Shown: positions 26,494-36,376, numbered from the stretch's first letter. The stretch: DNA of 64,000 bases from Paracoccaceae bacterium (GCA_020622085.1 JAHRYM010000001.1:1158322-1222321), one strand, 5' to 3'. Numbers and translations are program-made. Notes: generated by a model from the sequence alone, not told the origin.

Positions 26494-27876
26494 TCACCGG
26501 CCGGTGAGCCAGTTGCCGAAAGCTGCGATCCTCGAGGGACCGATCCCCAGTCGCGCCTCGCGCCGGTCGGCGACGGCGTAAAGCGCATACATCGCGCGGA
26601 CGCCAAGCCAGCGCAGGGGTTCGGGTTCCCAGCGCCGGACCCGGCGGTTGACCCAAGGGAGGCGCGTCAGCTCGTTCTCCTGGCCAAGCGTAAGGGCGGC
26701 GAGGGTCCGGCCCGCGAGATTCGAGGTCGAGACCCCCACGCCGACATAGCCGCCCGCCCAGCCGATGCCGGTCTGCCGGTCAAGGCCCACCGTCGCGCAC
26801 CAGTCCCGCGGCACGCCGAGCACACCGCACCAGGCATGGTCGATGCGGAACGGCCGCGCGGCGGGAAAGTGGTGATGCAGGATTGCGGTGAGGCGGCGGA
26901 TGGTTTCGGTGTCGGGGATGCCGCTCCGATCCAGCCGCGACCCGAACCGGTAGGGCACGCCGCGCCCGCCGACGGCGATGCGGCCATCGCGGGTGCGCTG
27001 GCAGTAGCAATAGGCATTGTTGAAATCACCGAGGATTTCGTGGCCTGCCCAGCCGATCTCGTCCCAGACCGCGGGTGGCAGGGGTTCGGTCACGATCTGG
27101 GCCGAGTTCAGCGGCAGCCAGTCGCGCCGGCGCCCCGGCAGGGTGGCGGTGAAGCCTTCGGTGCAGCGCAGGATCGTGCCGGCGCGAATGGTGCCGCGGT
27201 CGGTGGTGACGCGGCCGGGCGCGATGCCGGTGACCGTGGTGCCTTCGGCCAGCCGCACCCCCTGCGCCTCGACGGCGGATGCCAGCCCGCGCGCCAGCTT
27301 TGCCGGCTGGATCCGTGCGACATTCGACACGATCATCCCGCCGAGCGTGCCCGGGACGTTGACGCGGGCGCGTGCCTCATGGGCCGAGATCGTCCGGATG
27401 CGGTCATCCTCGCCCCAGGCGCGGCGATGCGCGGCCTCGGCCGCCATCCGGGCAAGCTGGGCGGGGTTCAGGGCCACGATCAATTCGTCGGTGCGGCAGA
27501 TGTCGGCGTCGATCCCCTGGGCCTCGGCCACGCCGATCACCTCGTCCACGGTTCCGGCCATGGCCCGCACCATGGCGCGCACGGCGTCGGGGGAAGAGGT
27601 CGCGAGGTATCTTTCGTGGTTCCAGGCAAAACCGCCGCTCAGCCAGCCGCCGTTGCGGCCCGAGGCGCCGAAGCCCGCGAAGGCTTTCTCGACGACCAGG
27701 ACATCCAGATCGGGCCGCGCCTGCTTCAGATACCAGGCAGCCCAAAGCCCGGTATAGCCGGCGCCGATGATGCAGACATCGGCGGTGGTATCGCCGTGCA
27801 GGGGCGCGCGAAGCGCAGGCAGGCCGCCCATGTCGGCATACCAGAAGGATACGTCACCGATGTGGGTGGGGGGCAT
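26494..27876 (-). CDS. FAD-dependent amine oxidoreductase (DAO family)
   Basis: A 460-residue flavoprotein. The dinucleotide motif is VCIIGAGYTGLWAAWYL (about 34-50), followed by GFGASGRNGGWLSGG, the stretch typical of gamma-glutamylputrescine oxidase and related DAO proteins. The C-terminal FAD contact is GIGWAGGYVGVGVSTSNLAG. Likely substrates are a primary amine, amino acid or polyamine derivative; the sequence does not settle which. It stands alone, so no pathway context is available. Confidence 0.87.
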   Translation of the reverse strand: MPPTHIGDVSFWYADMGGLPALRAPLHGDTTADVCIIGAGYTGLWAAWYLKQARPDLDVLVVEKAFAGFGASGRNGGWLSGGFAWNHERYLATSSPDAVRAMVRAMAGTVDEVIGVAEAQGIDADICRTDELIVALNPAQLARMAAEAAHRRAWGEDDRIRTISAHEARARVNVPGTLGGMIVSNVARIQPAKLARGLASAVEAQGVRLAEGTTVTGIAPGRVTTDRGTIRAGTILRCTEGFTATLPGRRRDWLPLNSAQIVTEPLPPAVWDEIGWAGHEILGDFNNAYCYCQRTRDGRIAVGGRGVPYRFGSRLDRSGIPDTETIRRLTAILHHHFPAARPFRIDHAWCGVLGVPRDWCATVGLDRQTGIGWAGGYVGVGVSTSNLAGRTLAALTLGQENELTRLPWVNRRVRRWEPEPLRWLGVRAMYALYAVADRREARLGIGPSRIAAFGNWLTGR

Positions 27877-27944
27877 GGCGGCTCCGTCGGGGCTGGGCAG
27901 GGAAGGGCGCCCCTTGCAGGAAAAAGGCGCGGCGAAACGCGAAT

Positions 27945-27964
27945 CGCCGCCCCCGGGGGCGGCG
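27945..27964 (-). terminator. GC-rich palindrome after the DUF882 gene
   Basis: A perfect 20-base palindrome (CGCCGCCCCC and its complement) 27 bases beyond the DUF882 stop on the minus strand. A T-rich stretch (GCCTTTTTCC) follows about 20 bases further on. It probably ends the DUF882 transcript, although the T-run is not adjacent. Confidence 0.45.
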
Positions 27965-27990
27965 CATTCACCCTGGGCTCTGATGCGGGA

Positions 27991-28560
27991 TCAGCCGCCC
28001 CAGTGCCGGATCGGGCCGCAGTCCATGTGCACGAAGTTCGAACGCGAATACTTGCCGACGCCTCCTGCCGAACAGGCGGATGCGGCCTTGAATATCTGCG
28101 AGACCGAGCGTGACTGCAGCCGCAGGTCGGCCGCCTGGCCCCTCATGTGCAGGGAATTGCGTGCAACACCGCTTGAATGCGACCGCAGCATCGCGTTGGT
28201 CTTGGCCGTGCGATAGCCTGACAGCAGCATGTAGGGTTCGTTGATGTCCATCAGCCGATGCGAGGCGGCGGCGATGTCGATGGTGCGCGCATCCATCTTC
28301 GTCACCTCGTCCGAACGCCAGTCGCGCATGAAGTAGTTGATCTCCTTCAGCGCCTCTTTCACGTAGTCGCCTTCGATCCAGTAGATCGTGTCGAGCATCT
28401 CGCCGGTGCGGCCGGAATACATCCGGATCCGGCGGACATCGCCCGCGCCACGAAGGAACCCGAATGCGTTCGAATAGGTCGGAGCCGCAACAACCGTTGT
28501 CGCTGCGAACACGCCCAAGATCCCACGCCGCGAAAAACCGCTTGCCGCTGTGCCTGTCAT
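27991..28560 (-). CDS. Tat-exported DUF882/YcbK-type M15 peptidase
   Basis: A 189-residue exported protein. The twin-arginine signal SRRGILGVFAATTVVAAP is at about residues 9-26. The peptidase M15-like domain has zinc-binding motifs NSLHMRGQAADLR (His and Asp) and FVHMDCG (His) near the C-terminus. The family is related to D,D-carboxypeptidases and may trim peptidoglycan. It is divergent from an L,D-transpeptidase gene, the same functional pairing as ycbK-ycbB in Escherichia coli. The ATG at 28560 is preceded by GGGACAGG; an upstream GTG at 28590 lacks a site. Confidence 0.85.
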   Translation of the reverse strand: MTGTAASGFSRRGILGVFAATTVVAAPTYSNAFGFLRGAGDVRRIRMYSGRTGEMLDTIYWIEGDYVKEALKEINYFMRDWRSDEVTKMDARTIDIAAASHRLMDINEPYMLLSGYRTAKTNAMLRSHSSGVARNSLHMRGQAADLRLQSRSVSQIFKAASACSAGGVGKYSRSNFVHMDCGPIRHWGG

Positions 28561-28848
28561 GTTGCGCCTGTCCCGTCGTCTTTTAGCCACCTTTACAGTG
28601 GCTTGTTGTCGATTGCTTCCCCAAGTGCGCCGAACTTATCGCACAGGCTTTCGGTTCCGCCAACCGAAGATTTGTCTCTGTTCCGGAAATCATCCGACGA
28701 TCGGCAGGAAGTTGCTGAAATCACGCTGCCGTGAGGATCGGGCAGTTTTCCCCGCCCACAGTTGCAGAAGCGCCACGGAGCGGGCGGTGGGGCGCGAAAT
28801 GCCTTGTGGACTCGACTAGGAATTTCCATGAAGGCGAAGGGGGATCAA

Positions 28849-30606
28849 ATGCAGATTCCCCATCGATCTTTCCGTTTCAAATTCACTCTGCCCCTGTTCG
28901 TGACTGCCGGTGTCCTCATGCCCCTGACCAGCCTGATTTCAACATTGTCGAGCCACAGGGGGCTGAGGCAGCCGGCAACCGCCCTGGCCTTGGTGCTGGT
29001 GGTCGGCATCCCGCCGGGGCCCGCGTTGGCCGAGGTTGCGGCGGTGGCGACGCGCATTTCGGCGCAGGCCGGGCTGGTGAAGGCGCCACTGGCGGGGCAG
29101 GCCTTCCGTCAGGCGTTGGCCGAGGCGGCCGCCGACGACGAGGCGCTCTCGACCTTCTATCGCGGGCATGACTATGCGCCGCTCTGGACCAGTGCGCTGG
29201 ATGCCGGCCGGCGCGAGGCGTTCTTCCGCGCACTCGACCATGCTGCGGACCACGCACTGCCAGTGGCCCGCTATGAGGTCGACGGCTTGCGCGAAGCCTT
29301 TGCCAGTGTCACGTCCGAACGGGCGCGCGGCCGGCTTGAGGTGCGGATGTCGCGGTTGCTGCTGCGTTATGTGGCCGACCTGCAGACCGGGATCCTGACC
29401 CCCGCGAAGGTGGATCCGGGCATCGTGCGCGAAGTGCCCTTGCGCGACCGGCTGGCGCAGATCACCACCTTTTCGGTATCCGATCCGTCGCGGTTCTTCC
29501 GGTCGGTCGTGCCGGACGCGCCGCAATACGGGCAGTTGATGAAGGAACGCCTTGATCTGCTTCAGGTGATCGGCAGGGGCGGCTGGGGGCCAGAGGTCGC
29601 GGCGCAGAAGCTGCAACCGGGCGACAGCGGCCCCGCGGTCATCGCGCTGCGGGACCGGCTGGTGGCGATGGGCTACCTGCGCCGGACCGCAAGCGCGGGG
29701 TTCGACGGCGCGATGCAGAAGGCCGTGCAGCTTTTCCAGATCGACCACGGCCTGGCGGCGGACGGTATCGCGGGCGAAGGCACGATTGCCGAGGTGAACG
29801 TCGCGCCCGACGCGCGGCTCGCGTCGGTCGTGGTGGCGATGGAGCGCCTGCGCTGGCTCAACGGGCTTGATCTGGGCAAGCGCCACATCTGGGTGAACCT
29901 GCCCGATTTCACCGCGCGTATCGTGGACGATGGCAAGGTCACCTTTGAAACCGTGACCGTCATCGGCATGGATCAGGGCGACCGCCGGAGCCCCGAGTTT
30001 TCCGACGAGATGGAGCTCATGGTCGTCAACCCGACCTGGTCGGTGCCGCGCTCGATCACGGTCAAGGAATACCTGCCGCTTCTGAAGAAGAACCCCAATG
30101 CCGCCGGGCATCTGAAGATCGTCGACCGCAAGGGGCGGGCGGTGAACCGCGGCGCGGTGGATTTCAGCCAGTATACGGAACGCAACTTTCCCTATTCGAT
30201 GTCGCAGCCGCCCTCGGACGGGAATGCGCTGGGCAAGGTCAAGTTCCTGTTCCCGAACAAGTGGAACATCTACCTGCACGACACGCCGTCGAAGTCGCTG
30301 TTCGACCGCGAAGTGCGCGCCTTCAGCCACGGCTGCATCCGCGTCGGGCGCCCGTTCGATCTGGCCTATGCGCTTCTGGCGCCGCAGACCGACGATCCGG
30401 AAGGGCTGTTCCAGAAATACCTGAAGTCGGGTGCCGAAACCCCGGTGCGGCTTGAAACCCCGGTGCCGGTGCATATCGTCTACTTCACCGCATGGCCGAA
30501 TGCCCGCGGCCGGATGGAATATCGCCGCGATGTCTATGGCCGCGACCGGCATATCCTTGAGGCGCTGATCGCCGCAGGGGTGGAACCGGAGCGGGTTCGC
30601 GGCTAG
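28849..30606 (+). CDS. L,D-transpeptidase, YcbB/LdtD type
   Basis: A 585-residue envelope enzyme that makes 3-3 crosslinks in peptidoglycan. A basic N-terminus and hydrophobic stretches at about 15-30 and 43-62 give a signal anchor. A helical region is followed by a peptidoglycan-binding domain (LQPGDSGPAVIALRDRLVAM) and the YkuD catalytic domain ending in FSHGCIRVG with Cys496 as nucleophile. The ATG at 28849 follows AAGGCGAAGGGGG; ATGs at 28828 and further upstream have poorer sites. It may be co-transcribed with lpxD, 48 bases downstream. Confidence 0.9.
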   Translation: MQIPHRSFRFKFTLPLFVTAGVLMPLTSLISTLSSHRGLRQPATALALVLVVGIPPGPALAEVAAVATRISAQAGLVKAPLAGQAFRQALAEAAADDEALSTFYRGHDYAPLWTSALDAGRREAFFRALDHAADHALPVARYEVDGLREAFASVTSERARGRLEVRMSRLLLRYVADLQTGILTPAKVDPGIVREVPLRDRLAQITTFSVSDPSRFFRSVVPDAPQYGQLMKERLDLLQVIGRGGWGPEVAAQKLQPGDSGPAVIALRDRLVAMGYLRRTASAGFDGAMQKAVQLFQIDHGLAADGIAGEGTIAEVNVAPDARLASVVVAMERLRWLNGLDLGKRHIWVNLPDFTARIVDDGKVTFETVTVIGMDQGDRRSPEFSDEMELMVVNPTWSVPRSITVKEYLPLLKKNPNAAGHLKIVDRKGRAVNRGAVDFSQYTERNFPYSMSQPPSDGNALGKVKFLFPNKWNIYLHDTPSKSLFDREVRAFSHGCIRVGRPFDLAYALLAPQTDDPEGLFQKYLKSGAETPVRLETPVPVHIVYFTAWPNARGRMEYRRDVYGRDRHILEALIAAGVEPERVRG

Positions 30607-30654
30607 ATCTTGCGGCGGGTCGGGCTGTCTGGGCCCGCCCGTGCCGGAGGTTCC

Positions 30655-31785
30655 ATGTCGATAAGCATTGCCCAGATCGCTGCGGCCCTCAATGCCAGGG
30701 CCGAGGGAAATCCCGAGATCCGCGTGATCGGTGCGTCGGAACCCGCGCAGGCGGGTCCGGATCAGATCGCGCTGGCGATGGACCCGAAATATGCCGAAGG
30801 ACTGGCGCGGGGAAAAGCCCGGGCGGCCGTTTTGTGGGAGGGCGCGGACTGGCGGGCGATGGGGCTCGAGGCGGCGATCCTTGTCGCGCGGCCGCGTCTG
30901 GCGATGGCCGGGCTGTCGCGCGCCTTCGATCCCGGCCCCGAGATCGCCCCCGGCCGGCATCCGACCGCGATCATCGACCCCTCGGCGTCGATCGGGGAAG
31001 GTGCTGCGATCGGGCCCTTCGTGGTGATCGGGCGGGGCGTCACGATCGGTCCGCGCGCGCGCATCGCCTCGCATGTGACGATCGCCGAAGAGGCAAGCCT
31101 CGGGGCCGATGCGCTGATCCTGCAAGGGGCGAGGATCGGGCATCATGTCCAGATCGGCGAGCGCTTCATCTGCCACCAGAACGCGGTGATCGGCGCAGAC
31201 GGCTTTTCCTTCGTCACCGAGGAGACATCGGGGGTCGAGGAGATCCGGCAGACGCTGGGCGCGCGTGAAGATGTCCGGGCACAGGGCTGGATCAGGATCC
31301 ATTCGCTGGGCAATGTGGTGATCGGCGATGATGTCGAGGTGGGTGCGGGTTCGACCTTGGACCGCGGCACGGTGCGCGCCACCACGATCGGCGCCGGCAC
31401 CAAGATCGACAATCTCGTGCATGTCGGCCACAACGTGCAGGTCGGGCGCGACTGTCTGTTGTGCGGACAGGTGGGCATTGCCGGATCGGCCCGGATCGGC
31501 GACCGGGTGGTGCTGGGCGGGCAGTGCGGGGTCAGCGACAACATCTTTGTCGGTGACGACGTGATCGCGGGGGGCGGCACAAAGATCTACACCAATGCCC
31601 CGGCAGGGCGGGTGCTGCTGGGCAGCCCGGCCGTCAGGATGGAGACGCAGATCGAGGCGCAGAAGAACATCCGGCGCCTGCCGCGGCTTTTTGCGCAGGT
31701 GGCCGAGCTTCGGAGTGTGGTCGAGCAGCTTCTTGACAAGGGTGCAGCCGGCAACCCCGTCAACATCCGGAAGGACGAGGAATGA
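30655..31785 (+). CDS. lpxD: UDP-3-O-acylglucosamine N-acyltransferase LpxD
   Basis: A 376-residue left-handed beta-helix acyltransferase. The N-terminal uridine-binding domain (about 1-100) precedes hexapeptide repeats (about 100-310) such as IGPFVVIGRGVTIGPRARI. The catalytic His is in LVHVGHNVQVG. A C-terminal helix (QKNIRRLPRLFAQVAELRSVV) ends the protein. LpxD normally sits with bamA, fabZ and lpxA; here it is followed by a small ACP and a ketosynthase with four- and ten-base spacing, so it may be a second, specialised copy. Confidence 0.88.
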   Translation: MSISIAQIAAALNARAEGNPEIRVIGASEPAQAGPDQIALAMDPKYAEGLARGKARAAVLWEGADWRAMGLEAAILVARPRLAMAGLSRAFDPGPEIAPGRHPTAIIDPSASIGEGAAIGPFVVIGRGVTIGPRARIASHVTIAEEASLGADALILQGARIGHHVQIGERFICHQNAVIGADGFSFVTEETSGVEEIRQTLGAREDVRAQGWIRIHSLGNVVIGDDVEVGAGSTLDRGTVRATTIGAGTKIDNLVHVGHNVQVGRDCLLCGQVGIAGSARIGDRVVLGGQCGVSDNIFVGDDVIAGGGTKIYTNAPAGRVLLGSPAVRMETQIEAQKNIRRLPRLFAQVAELRSVVEQLLDKGAAGNPVNIRKDEE

Positions 31786-32051
31786 ACATCCGCGACGAAG
31801 TCATCCGCATCATCGCCGAACAGGCCGTTCTGGACCCGGCCGATGTGACGCCCGAAATGGCACCCGCGGATCTGGGGGTCGACAGCCTTGGGCTGGTCGA
31901 GACGATCTTTGCCATAGAAGAGGCGTTCGACGTCTCGGTTCCCTTCAATGCCAATGACCCTGGCGCCAGCGATTTCGACATCTCGAGCGTGGGTGCGATC
32001 ATCCGCGCGGTCGAGGCGCTGGTCGCGGGAAAGGCGGCCCGGGGGGCATGA
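31782..32051 (+). CDS. acyl carrier protein, specialised
   Basis: An 89-residue ACP. The phosphopantetheine attachment serine is Ser35 in LGVDSLGLVE. The middle has the acidic helix FAIEEAFDVSVPF. It differs clearly from the AcpP at 54114 and has an extra segment (NANDPGASDFDISSV). Its ATG overlaps the lpxD stop, so it is coupled to LpxD and likely carries the acyl chain used or made by the adjacent enzymes. Confidence 0.87.
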   Translation: MNIRDEVIRIIAEQAVLDPADVTPEMAPADLGVDSLGLVETIFAIEEAFDVSVPFNANDPGASDFDISSVGAIIRAVEALVAGKAARGA

Positions 32052-32061
32052 GGGCAGGCGG

Positions 32062-33270
32062 ATGAGGCGCGTCGCCATCACCGGGGCGGGGACGGTCAAT
32101 GCGCTTGGCCTGTCGGTCGCCGAGACATTCGATGCCTTCCGCGAGGGGCGGTCGGGGATCACGGCGCTGGATTTCCGCGACGTCGAGCGGTTGTCGATCC
32201 GCATTGGCGGCCAGATCCACAATTGGGATGCCGAGGCGCATTTCAGCCGCCAGCAGATCGTGCTTTACGACCGTTTCACGCAATTCACGCTTCTGGCGGC
32301 GCGGCAGGCGGTGGAACAGTCGGGGCTGGATTTCAGGGGCGGGGCAGGGACGGACTGCGGCGTGGTGCTGGGCACTGCGGCGGGTGGGGTCAATACCTGG
32401 GACGACAACTACCGCACCGTCTATGAAGAGGGGAAGAACCGTGTCCATCCCTTTGTCGTGCCGAAGCTGATGAACAATGCCGCCGCAAGCCATGTCGGAA
32501 TGGAATACGGCCTGCGCGGCCCGAGCTTCACCGTGGCCACTGCCTGCGCGAGTTCGAACCACGCCATGGGGCTGGCGTTCCAGATGGTGCGGTCAGGCAT
32601 GGCCCCGGTGATGATCACCGGGGGCTCCGAGGCGATGCTGTGCTTTGGCGGCATCAAGGCCTGGGAAGGGCTTCGCGTCATGTCGGGTGATGCCTGCCGG
32701 CCGTTCTCGGCCAATCGCAACGGCATGGTGCAGGGCGAGGGCGCGGCGGTTTTCGTCTTTGAGGAGATGGCGCAGGCACAGGCGCGCGGCGCCGAGATCC
32801 TGGCCGAGGTGGTGGGCTTTGCCATGACCTCGGATGCCTCGGACATCGTCATGCCTTCGGTCGAGGGGGCGGCACGGGCCATCGGGGGCGCGCTGAAGGA
32901 TGCCAGGCTGAGCCCCGGGCAGATCGGCTACATCAATGCCCATGGGACGGGAACGGCTGCCAACGACAAGACCGAATGCGCCGCCGTGGTGCAGGCCTTC
33001 GGGGCAGACGCCGACCGACTGATGATGTCATCCACGAAGTCGATGCATGGCCACCTGATTGGCGGCACAGGGGCGGTGGAATTGCTGGCCTGCATCCTTG
33101 CCCTGCGTGAAGGCGTTATCGCGCCGACAGTGGGATATCAGGCGCCGGACCCCGACTGCGCGCTGGATATCGTGCCGAATGTGGCGCGGGAGGCGAAGGT
33201 CGATGCGGTCTTGTCGAATGCCTTCGCCTTTGGCGGGCTGAATGCGGTGCTGGCGCTGCGAAAGGTCTGA
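32062..33270 (+). CDS. beta-ketoacyl-ACP synthase, FabF-like
   Basis: A 402-residue condensing enzyme. The catalytic triad is visible: Cys162 (ATACASSNHA), His294 (NAHGTGT) and His331 (MHGHLIGG). It resembles FabF but is distinct from the fabF at 55170. Ten bases separate it from the ACP gene. With LpxD and ACP it forms a small lipid module whose product could be an unusual acyl chain. Substrate preference cannot be read from the sequence. Confidence 0.9.
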   Translation: MRRVAITGAGTVNALGLSVAETFDAFREGRSGITALDFRDVERLSIRIGGQIHNWDAEAHFSRQQIVLYDRFTQFTLLAARQAVEQSGLDFRGGAGTDCGVVLGTAAGGVNTWDDNYRTVYEEGKNRVHPFVVPKLMNNAAASHVGMEYGLRGPSFTVATACASSNHAMGLAFQMVRSGMAPVMITGGSEAMLCFGGIKAWEGLRVMSGDACRPFSANRNGMVQGEGAAVFVFEEMAQAQARGAEILAEVVGFAMTSDASDIVMPSVEGAARAIGGALKDARLSPGQIGYINAHGTGTAANDKTECAAVVQAFGADADRLMMSSTKSMHGHLIGGTGAVELLACILALREGVIAPTVGYQAPDPDCALDIVPNVAREAKVDAVLSNAFAFGGLNAVLALRKV

Positions 33271-33296
33271 TCTGTCTCTTGCGGGGGGGGGCGGAT

Positions 33297-33328
33297 GCCT
33301 CCGGCGGGGATATTTGGGCCAAGATGAA
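33297..33328 (+). repeat. dispersed repeat, copy 2 (after the ketosynthase)
   Basis: A full-length copy: GCCTCCGGCGGGGATATTTG followed by GGCCAAGATGAA. It lies 27 bases after the ketosynthase stop. CCTCCGGCGG can fold as a short hairpin. Confidence 0.7.
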
Positions 33329-33353
33329 CGGGCGACGGTCTTTCAATGAAAAA

Positions 33354-33376
33354 AGGCCCGCCGGTTGGGCGGGCCT
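33354..33376 (-). terminator. rho-independent terminator of the aldolase gene
   Basis: A 9-base-pair stem (AGGCCCGCC with GGCGGGCCT) and loop GGTTG. On the minus strand the stem is followed by a run of T, which makes it the terminator of the class I aldolase gene. It may also stop transcription from the ketosynthase side. Confidence 0.8.
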
Positions 33377-33400
33377 TTCGCGATTCGAAAAGGCTTCGGT

Positions 33401-34330
33401 TCAGGCCTTGCCCTTGTAGATGTCGACCAGTTTCGACAGCATCGCCAGCGCGTCCTCGCGCGAGCGCTGGAAACTGTTGCGGCCGATGATCGAGCCGTTG
33501 CCGCCGCCGTCGCGGATCGCGCGGGCGTCGTCGTAGACGGCATCCGCGCCCTTGGCCGCGCCGCCCGAGAAGACGATGATGCGGCGGCCGTTGAACGAGG
33601 ACTGGACGCAGTGGCGCACGCGGGCGGCCTGGGTCGAGATGTCGATCTTCTGCGCGTCGTAGACCTTTTTCGCCTCGGACTGCATGAGGTGATCGGTCGA
33701 AAGCTTGATCTTGATGATATGCGCGCCGAGGAGCGCTGCGATATGGGCGGCATAGGCGGCCACGTCGATGGCGGTTTCACCGTCCTTCGTCACCGCTTCG
33801 CCGCGCGGGTAGGACCAGATCACCGTGGCCACGCCCCTGGCGGCGGCTTCCTTGCGCATCTCGACGATTTCCTCGAACATGTCGAGCGCCATGTCGGAAC
33901 CGGGGTAGATGGTGAAGCCGATGGCCGCGCAGCCGAGCCGCAGGGCATCATCAACCGAAGCCGTGACCGCCTGGTTCTTGCCCGCCGTGTCCGACATCAG
34001 CGAATTGGCCGAGTTCACCTTCAGGATCGTCGGGATCTGGCCCGCGAAGGTGTCGGCGCCGGCTTCCAGAGAGCCAAGGGGGGCGGCGTAGGCCGAGAGG
34101 CCCGCGTCGATCGCCAGCTGGTAGTGGTAATGCGGGTCATAGCCGGCCGGGTTCGGCGCGAAGCTGCGGGCGGGGCCGTGTTCGAAGCCCTGATCGACCG
34201 GCAGGATGACAAGCTTGCCGGTGCCGCCCAGCTTGCCTTCCATCAGGATGCGGCAGAGGTTGGCCTTCACGCCCGGCGTTTCGCCTTCGTAGTTGCGCAG
34301 GATGTTCTGGACGGTCTTGCTGGCGCGCAT
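33401..34330 (-). CDS. fructose-bisphosphate aldolase, class I (DhnA type)
   Basis: A 309-residue aldolase of the archaeal/DhnA class I type, which forms a Schiff base with a lysine. Recognisable parts are VILPVDQGFEHGP near residue 43, STDHLMQSEAKKVYD, and IIVFSGGAAKGADAVYDDARAIRDGG; the Schiff-base Lys is in HIIKIKLSTD. It cleaves fructose 1,6-bisphosphate or forms it in gluconeogenesis. It lies close to pgk on the same strand, so the central-carbon genes cluster here. Confidence 0.88.
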   Translation of the reverse strand: MRASKTVQNILRNYEGETPGVKANLCRILMEGKLGGTGKLVILPVDQGFEHGPARSFAPNPAGYDPHYHYQLAIDAGLSAYAAPLGSLEAGADTFAGQIPTILKVNSANSLMSDTAGKNQAVTASVDDALRLGCAAIGFTIYPGSDMALDMFEEIVEMRKEAAARGVATVIWSYPRGEAVTKDGETAIDVAAYAAHIAALLGAHIIKIKLSTDHLMQSEAKKVYDAQKIDISTQAARVRHCVQSSFNGRRIIVFSGGAAKGADAVYDDARAIRDGGGNGSIIGRNSFQRSREDALAMLSKLVDIYKGKA

Positions 34331-34503
34331 TGTGGCTGTCTCCTGAAACGGGAAAAATCTTGGCGTCCCTTATCCGGGACGGGGCGCGCATTTCAATCTT
34401 GGTGGCGCTAACGTGTGGCGGAATCAGAAAACATCCGCCGACTGTTGCCCCGACCCGGCGTAATCCGCCGTGTGGGGCTGGCATCGTTCATGCCACCATG
34501 ATG

Positions 34504-35697
34504 TCAGTCCTGCTGGAGCGCGGCCACGCCGGGAAGCTCCTTGCCCTCCATCCATTCAAGGAAGGCGCCGCCGGCGGTCGAGATGAAGGTGAAGTCCTGG
34601 GCCGCGCCCGCCCGGTTCAGTGCGGCGACCGTGTCGCCGCCGCCGGCGACCGAGACGAGCTTGCCGGCGCGGGTCAGTTCGGCGGCTTTCAGCGCGGCAG
34701 CATTGGTGGCCGTGTCGAAGGGCGGGATCTCGAAGGCGCCAAGCGGGCCGTTCCAGATCAGTGTGCGGCTGGCCACGAGCACCCGCGAGATTTCGGCCAC
34801 GCTGGCGGGGCCGGCGTCAAGGATCATCGCATCCGCGGGGCATGAGGTGGCGGGAACGGTCTGGCTGGGCGCGTGGGCGGCAAGTTCGCGCGCCACCACC
34901 ACATCGACGGGCAGGTGGATGGTGCAGCCCTTTTCCTCGGCCTTGGCGAGGATCGCCCGGGCGGTGTCGGCCATGTCGCGTTCCGCGAGCGACTTGCCGA
35001 CCTCGACGCCCTTGGCCACGAGGAAGGTATTGGCCATGCCACCGCCGATGATCAGGTGATCGACCTTTTCGACGAGGTTCCCCAGCAGGTCGAGCTTGGT
35101 CGAGACCTTGGCGCCGCCTACCACCGCCGTCACGGGCCGGTCGGGTGTGCCAAGTGCGGCTTCAAGCGCCTTCAATTCCGCGTCCATCAGGCGACCGGCG
35201 GCGGAAGGCAAAAGCCGCGCGATGCCTTCGGTCGAGGCATGGGCGCGATGCGCGGCCGAAAAGGCGTCATTCACGTAAACCTGCCCCAGGGCCGCCAGCG
35301 ACGCGGCAAGGGTGGGGTCGTTCTTTTCCTCGCCTTCGTGGAAACGGGTGTTTTCCAGAAGCACCACATCGCCCGGCTTCATGCCGGCCACGGCCTGCTT
35401 GGCTGGGGCGCCGATGCAATCCTCGGCGAAGATCACCTTCTGGCCCAGCGCCTGTTCCAGCGCCGGAAGGGTGACGGAGAGGCTCATTTCCGGGACGCGC
35501 TTGCCCTTCGGGCGGCCGAAATGCGCCAGAAGCACCGGCTTGCCACCCGCCGCCTGGATGTCCTTCACCGTGGGCACGATCTTGTCGATGCGGGTCGTAT
35601 CGGTCACCACGCCGTTTTCCACCGGCACGTTGATGTCGACGCGCACCAGCACGACCTTGCCCTTCAGATCCATGTCGTCCAGCGATTTCCAGCCCAT
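34504..35697 (-). CDS. pgk: phosphoglycerate kinase
   Basis: A 397-residue kinase that converts 1,3-bisphosphoglycerate and ADP to 3-phosphoglycerate and ATP. The N-terminal signature [15 protein letters not shown], the substrate residues in [20 protein letters not shown], and the C-terminal [11 protein letters not shown] loop are all present. A GGAGGGATCGCC site precedes the ATG at 35697; the longer frame upstream overlaps the cyclophilin gene and is not used. Confidence 0.97.
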   Translation of the reverse strand: MGWKSLDDMDLKGKVVLVRVDINVPVENGVVTDTTRIDKIVPTVKDIQAAGGKPVLLAHFGRPKGKRVPEMSLSVTLPALEQALGQKVIFAEDCIGAPAKQAVAGMKPGDVVLLENTRFHEGEEKNDPTLAASLAALGQVYVNDAFSAAHRAHASTEGIARLLPSAAGRLMDAELKALEAALGTPDRPVTAVVGGAKVSTKLDLLGNLVEKVDHLIIGGGMANTFLVAKGVEVGKSLAERDMADTARAILAKAEEKGCTIHLPVDVVVARELAAHAPSQTVPATSCPADAMILDAGPASVAEISRVLVASRTLIWNGPLGAFEIPPFDTATNAAALKAAELTRAGKLVSVAGGGDTVAALNRAGAAQDFTFISTAGGAFLEWMEGKELPGVAALQQD

Positions 35698-35866
35698 GGC
35701 GATCCCTCCGAAATGACAGGCCTTTCGGCAAAACCCGGTCGGCCCCTTGCCGTCTACTTCGCCCGTGGACCGGCCCGCGTCAACCTCACGCGCGGTATTG
35801 CCCTTTTCTTCGGTCGGGGCAGCGACTACCTTCCCGCGCGTTGAGACCCTTCCAAGGAGCGCCGCC

Positions 35867-36376
35867 ATGGCCGAGATCAAGGATCCCGAGAACACCGTCA
35901 TCATAGAGCTGAAGGATGGTTCCGTCGTCATCGAGCTTTTGCCCGATGTCGCGCCCCAGCACAGCGAACGGATGAAGGAACTGGCCCGCGCCGGGAAATA
36001 CGACAACGTGGCCTTCCATCGCGTGATCGACGGCTTCATGGCCCAGACCGGCGATGTGGAACATGGCAACATGGAAGCGGCCAGCTTCAACCTGCGCCGC
36101 GCCGGCACGGGCGGGTCGGACCTGCCGGACCTGCCGGCGGAGTTTTCGCGCCTGCCGCATGACCGGGGCACGCTGGGGGCGGCACGGTCGCAAAACCCCA
36201 ACAGCGCCAATTCGCAGTTCTTCATCAACTTCAAGGACAACCATTTCCTGAACGGCCAGTATACCGTCTATGGCCGGGTGATTTCGGGGATGGAGCATGT
36301 CGACAGGATCCTGCGCGGCGAACCGGCGGCAAACCCCGACCGCATGATCAGCGTCAAGGTTGCGGCCGATGTCTGA
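35867..36376 (+). CDS. ppiB: peptidyl-prolyl isomerase, cytoplasmic cyclophilin
   Basis: A 169-residue cyclophilin without a signal peptide. The active-site motifs [21 protein letters not shown], and the catalytic Arg in FHR are visible. It accelerates proline isomerisation in the cytoplasm. The stop overlaps the start of a second cyclophilin by eight bases, so the two are a coupled pair. Confidence 0.93.
   Translation: MAEIKDPENTVIIELKDGSVVIELLPDVAPQHSERMKELARAGKYDNVAFHRVIDGFMAQTGDVEHGNMEAASFNLRRAGTGGSDLPDLPAEFSRLPHDRGTLGAARSQNPNSANSQFFINFKDNHFLNGQYTVYGRVISGMEHVDRILRGEPAANPDRMISVKVAADV

Noticed and set aside
28939-31431. 830-codon open frame on the minus strand
   Set aside because: Antisense to the L,D-transpeptidase and lpxD; the product is rich in Arg, His and Asp and resembles no protein.
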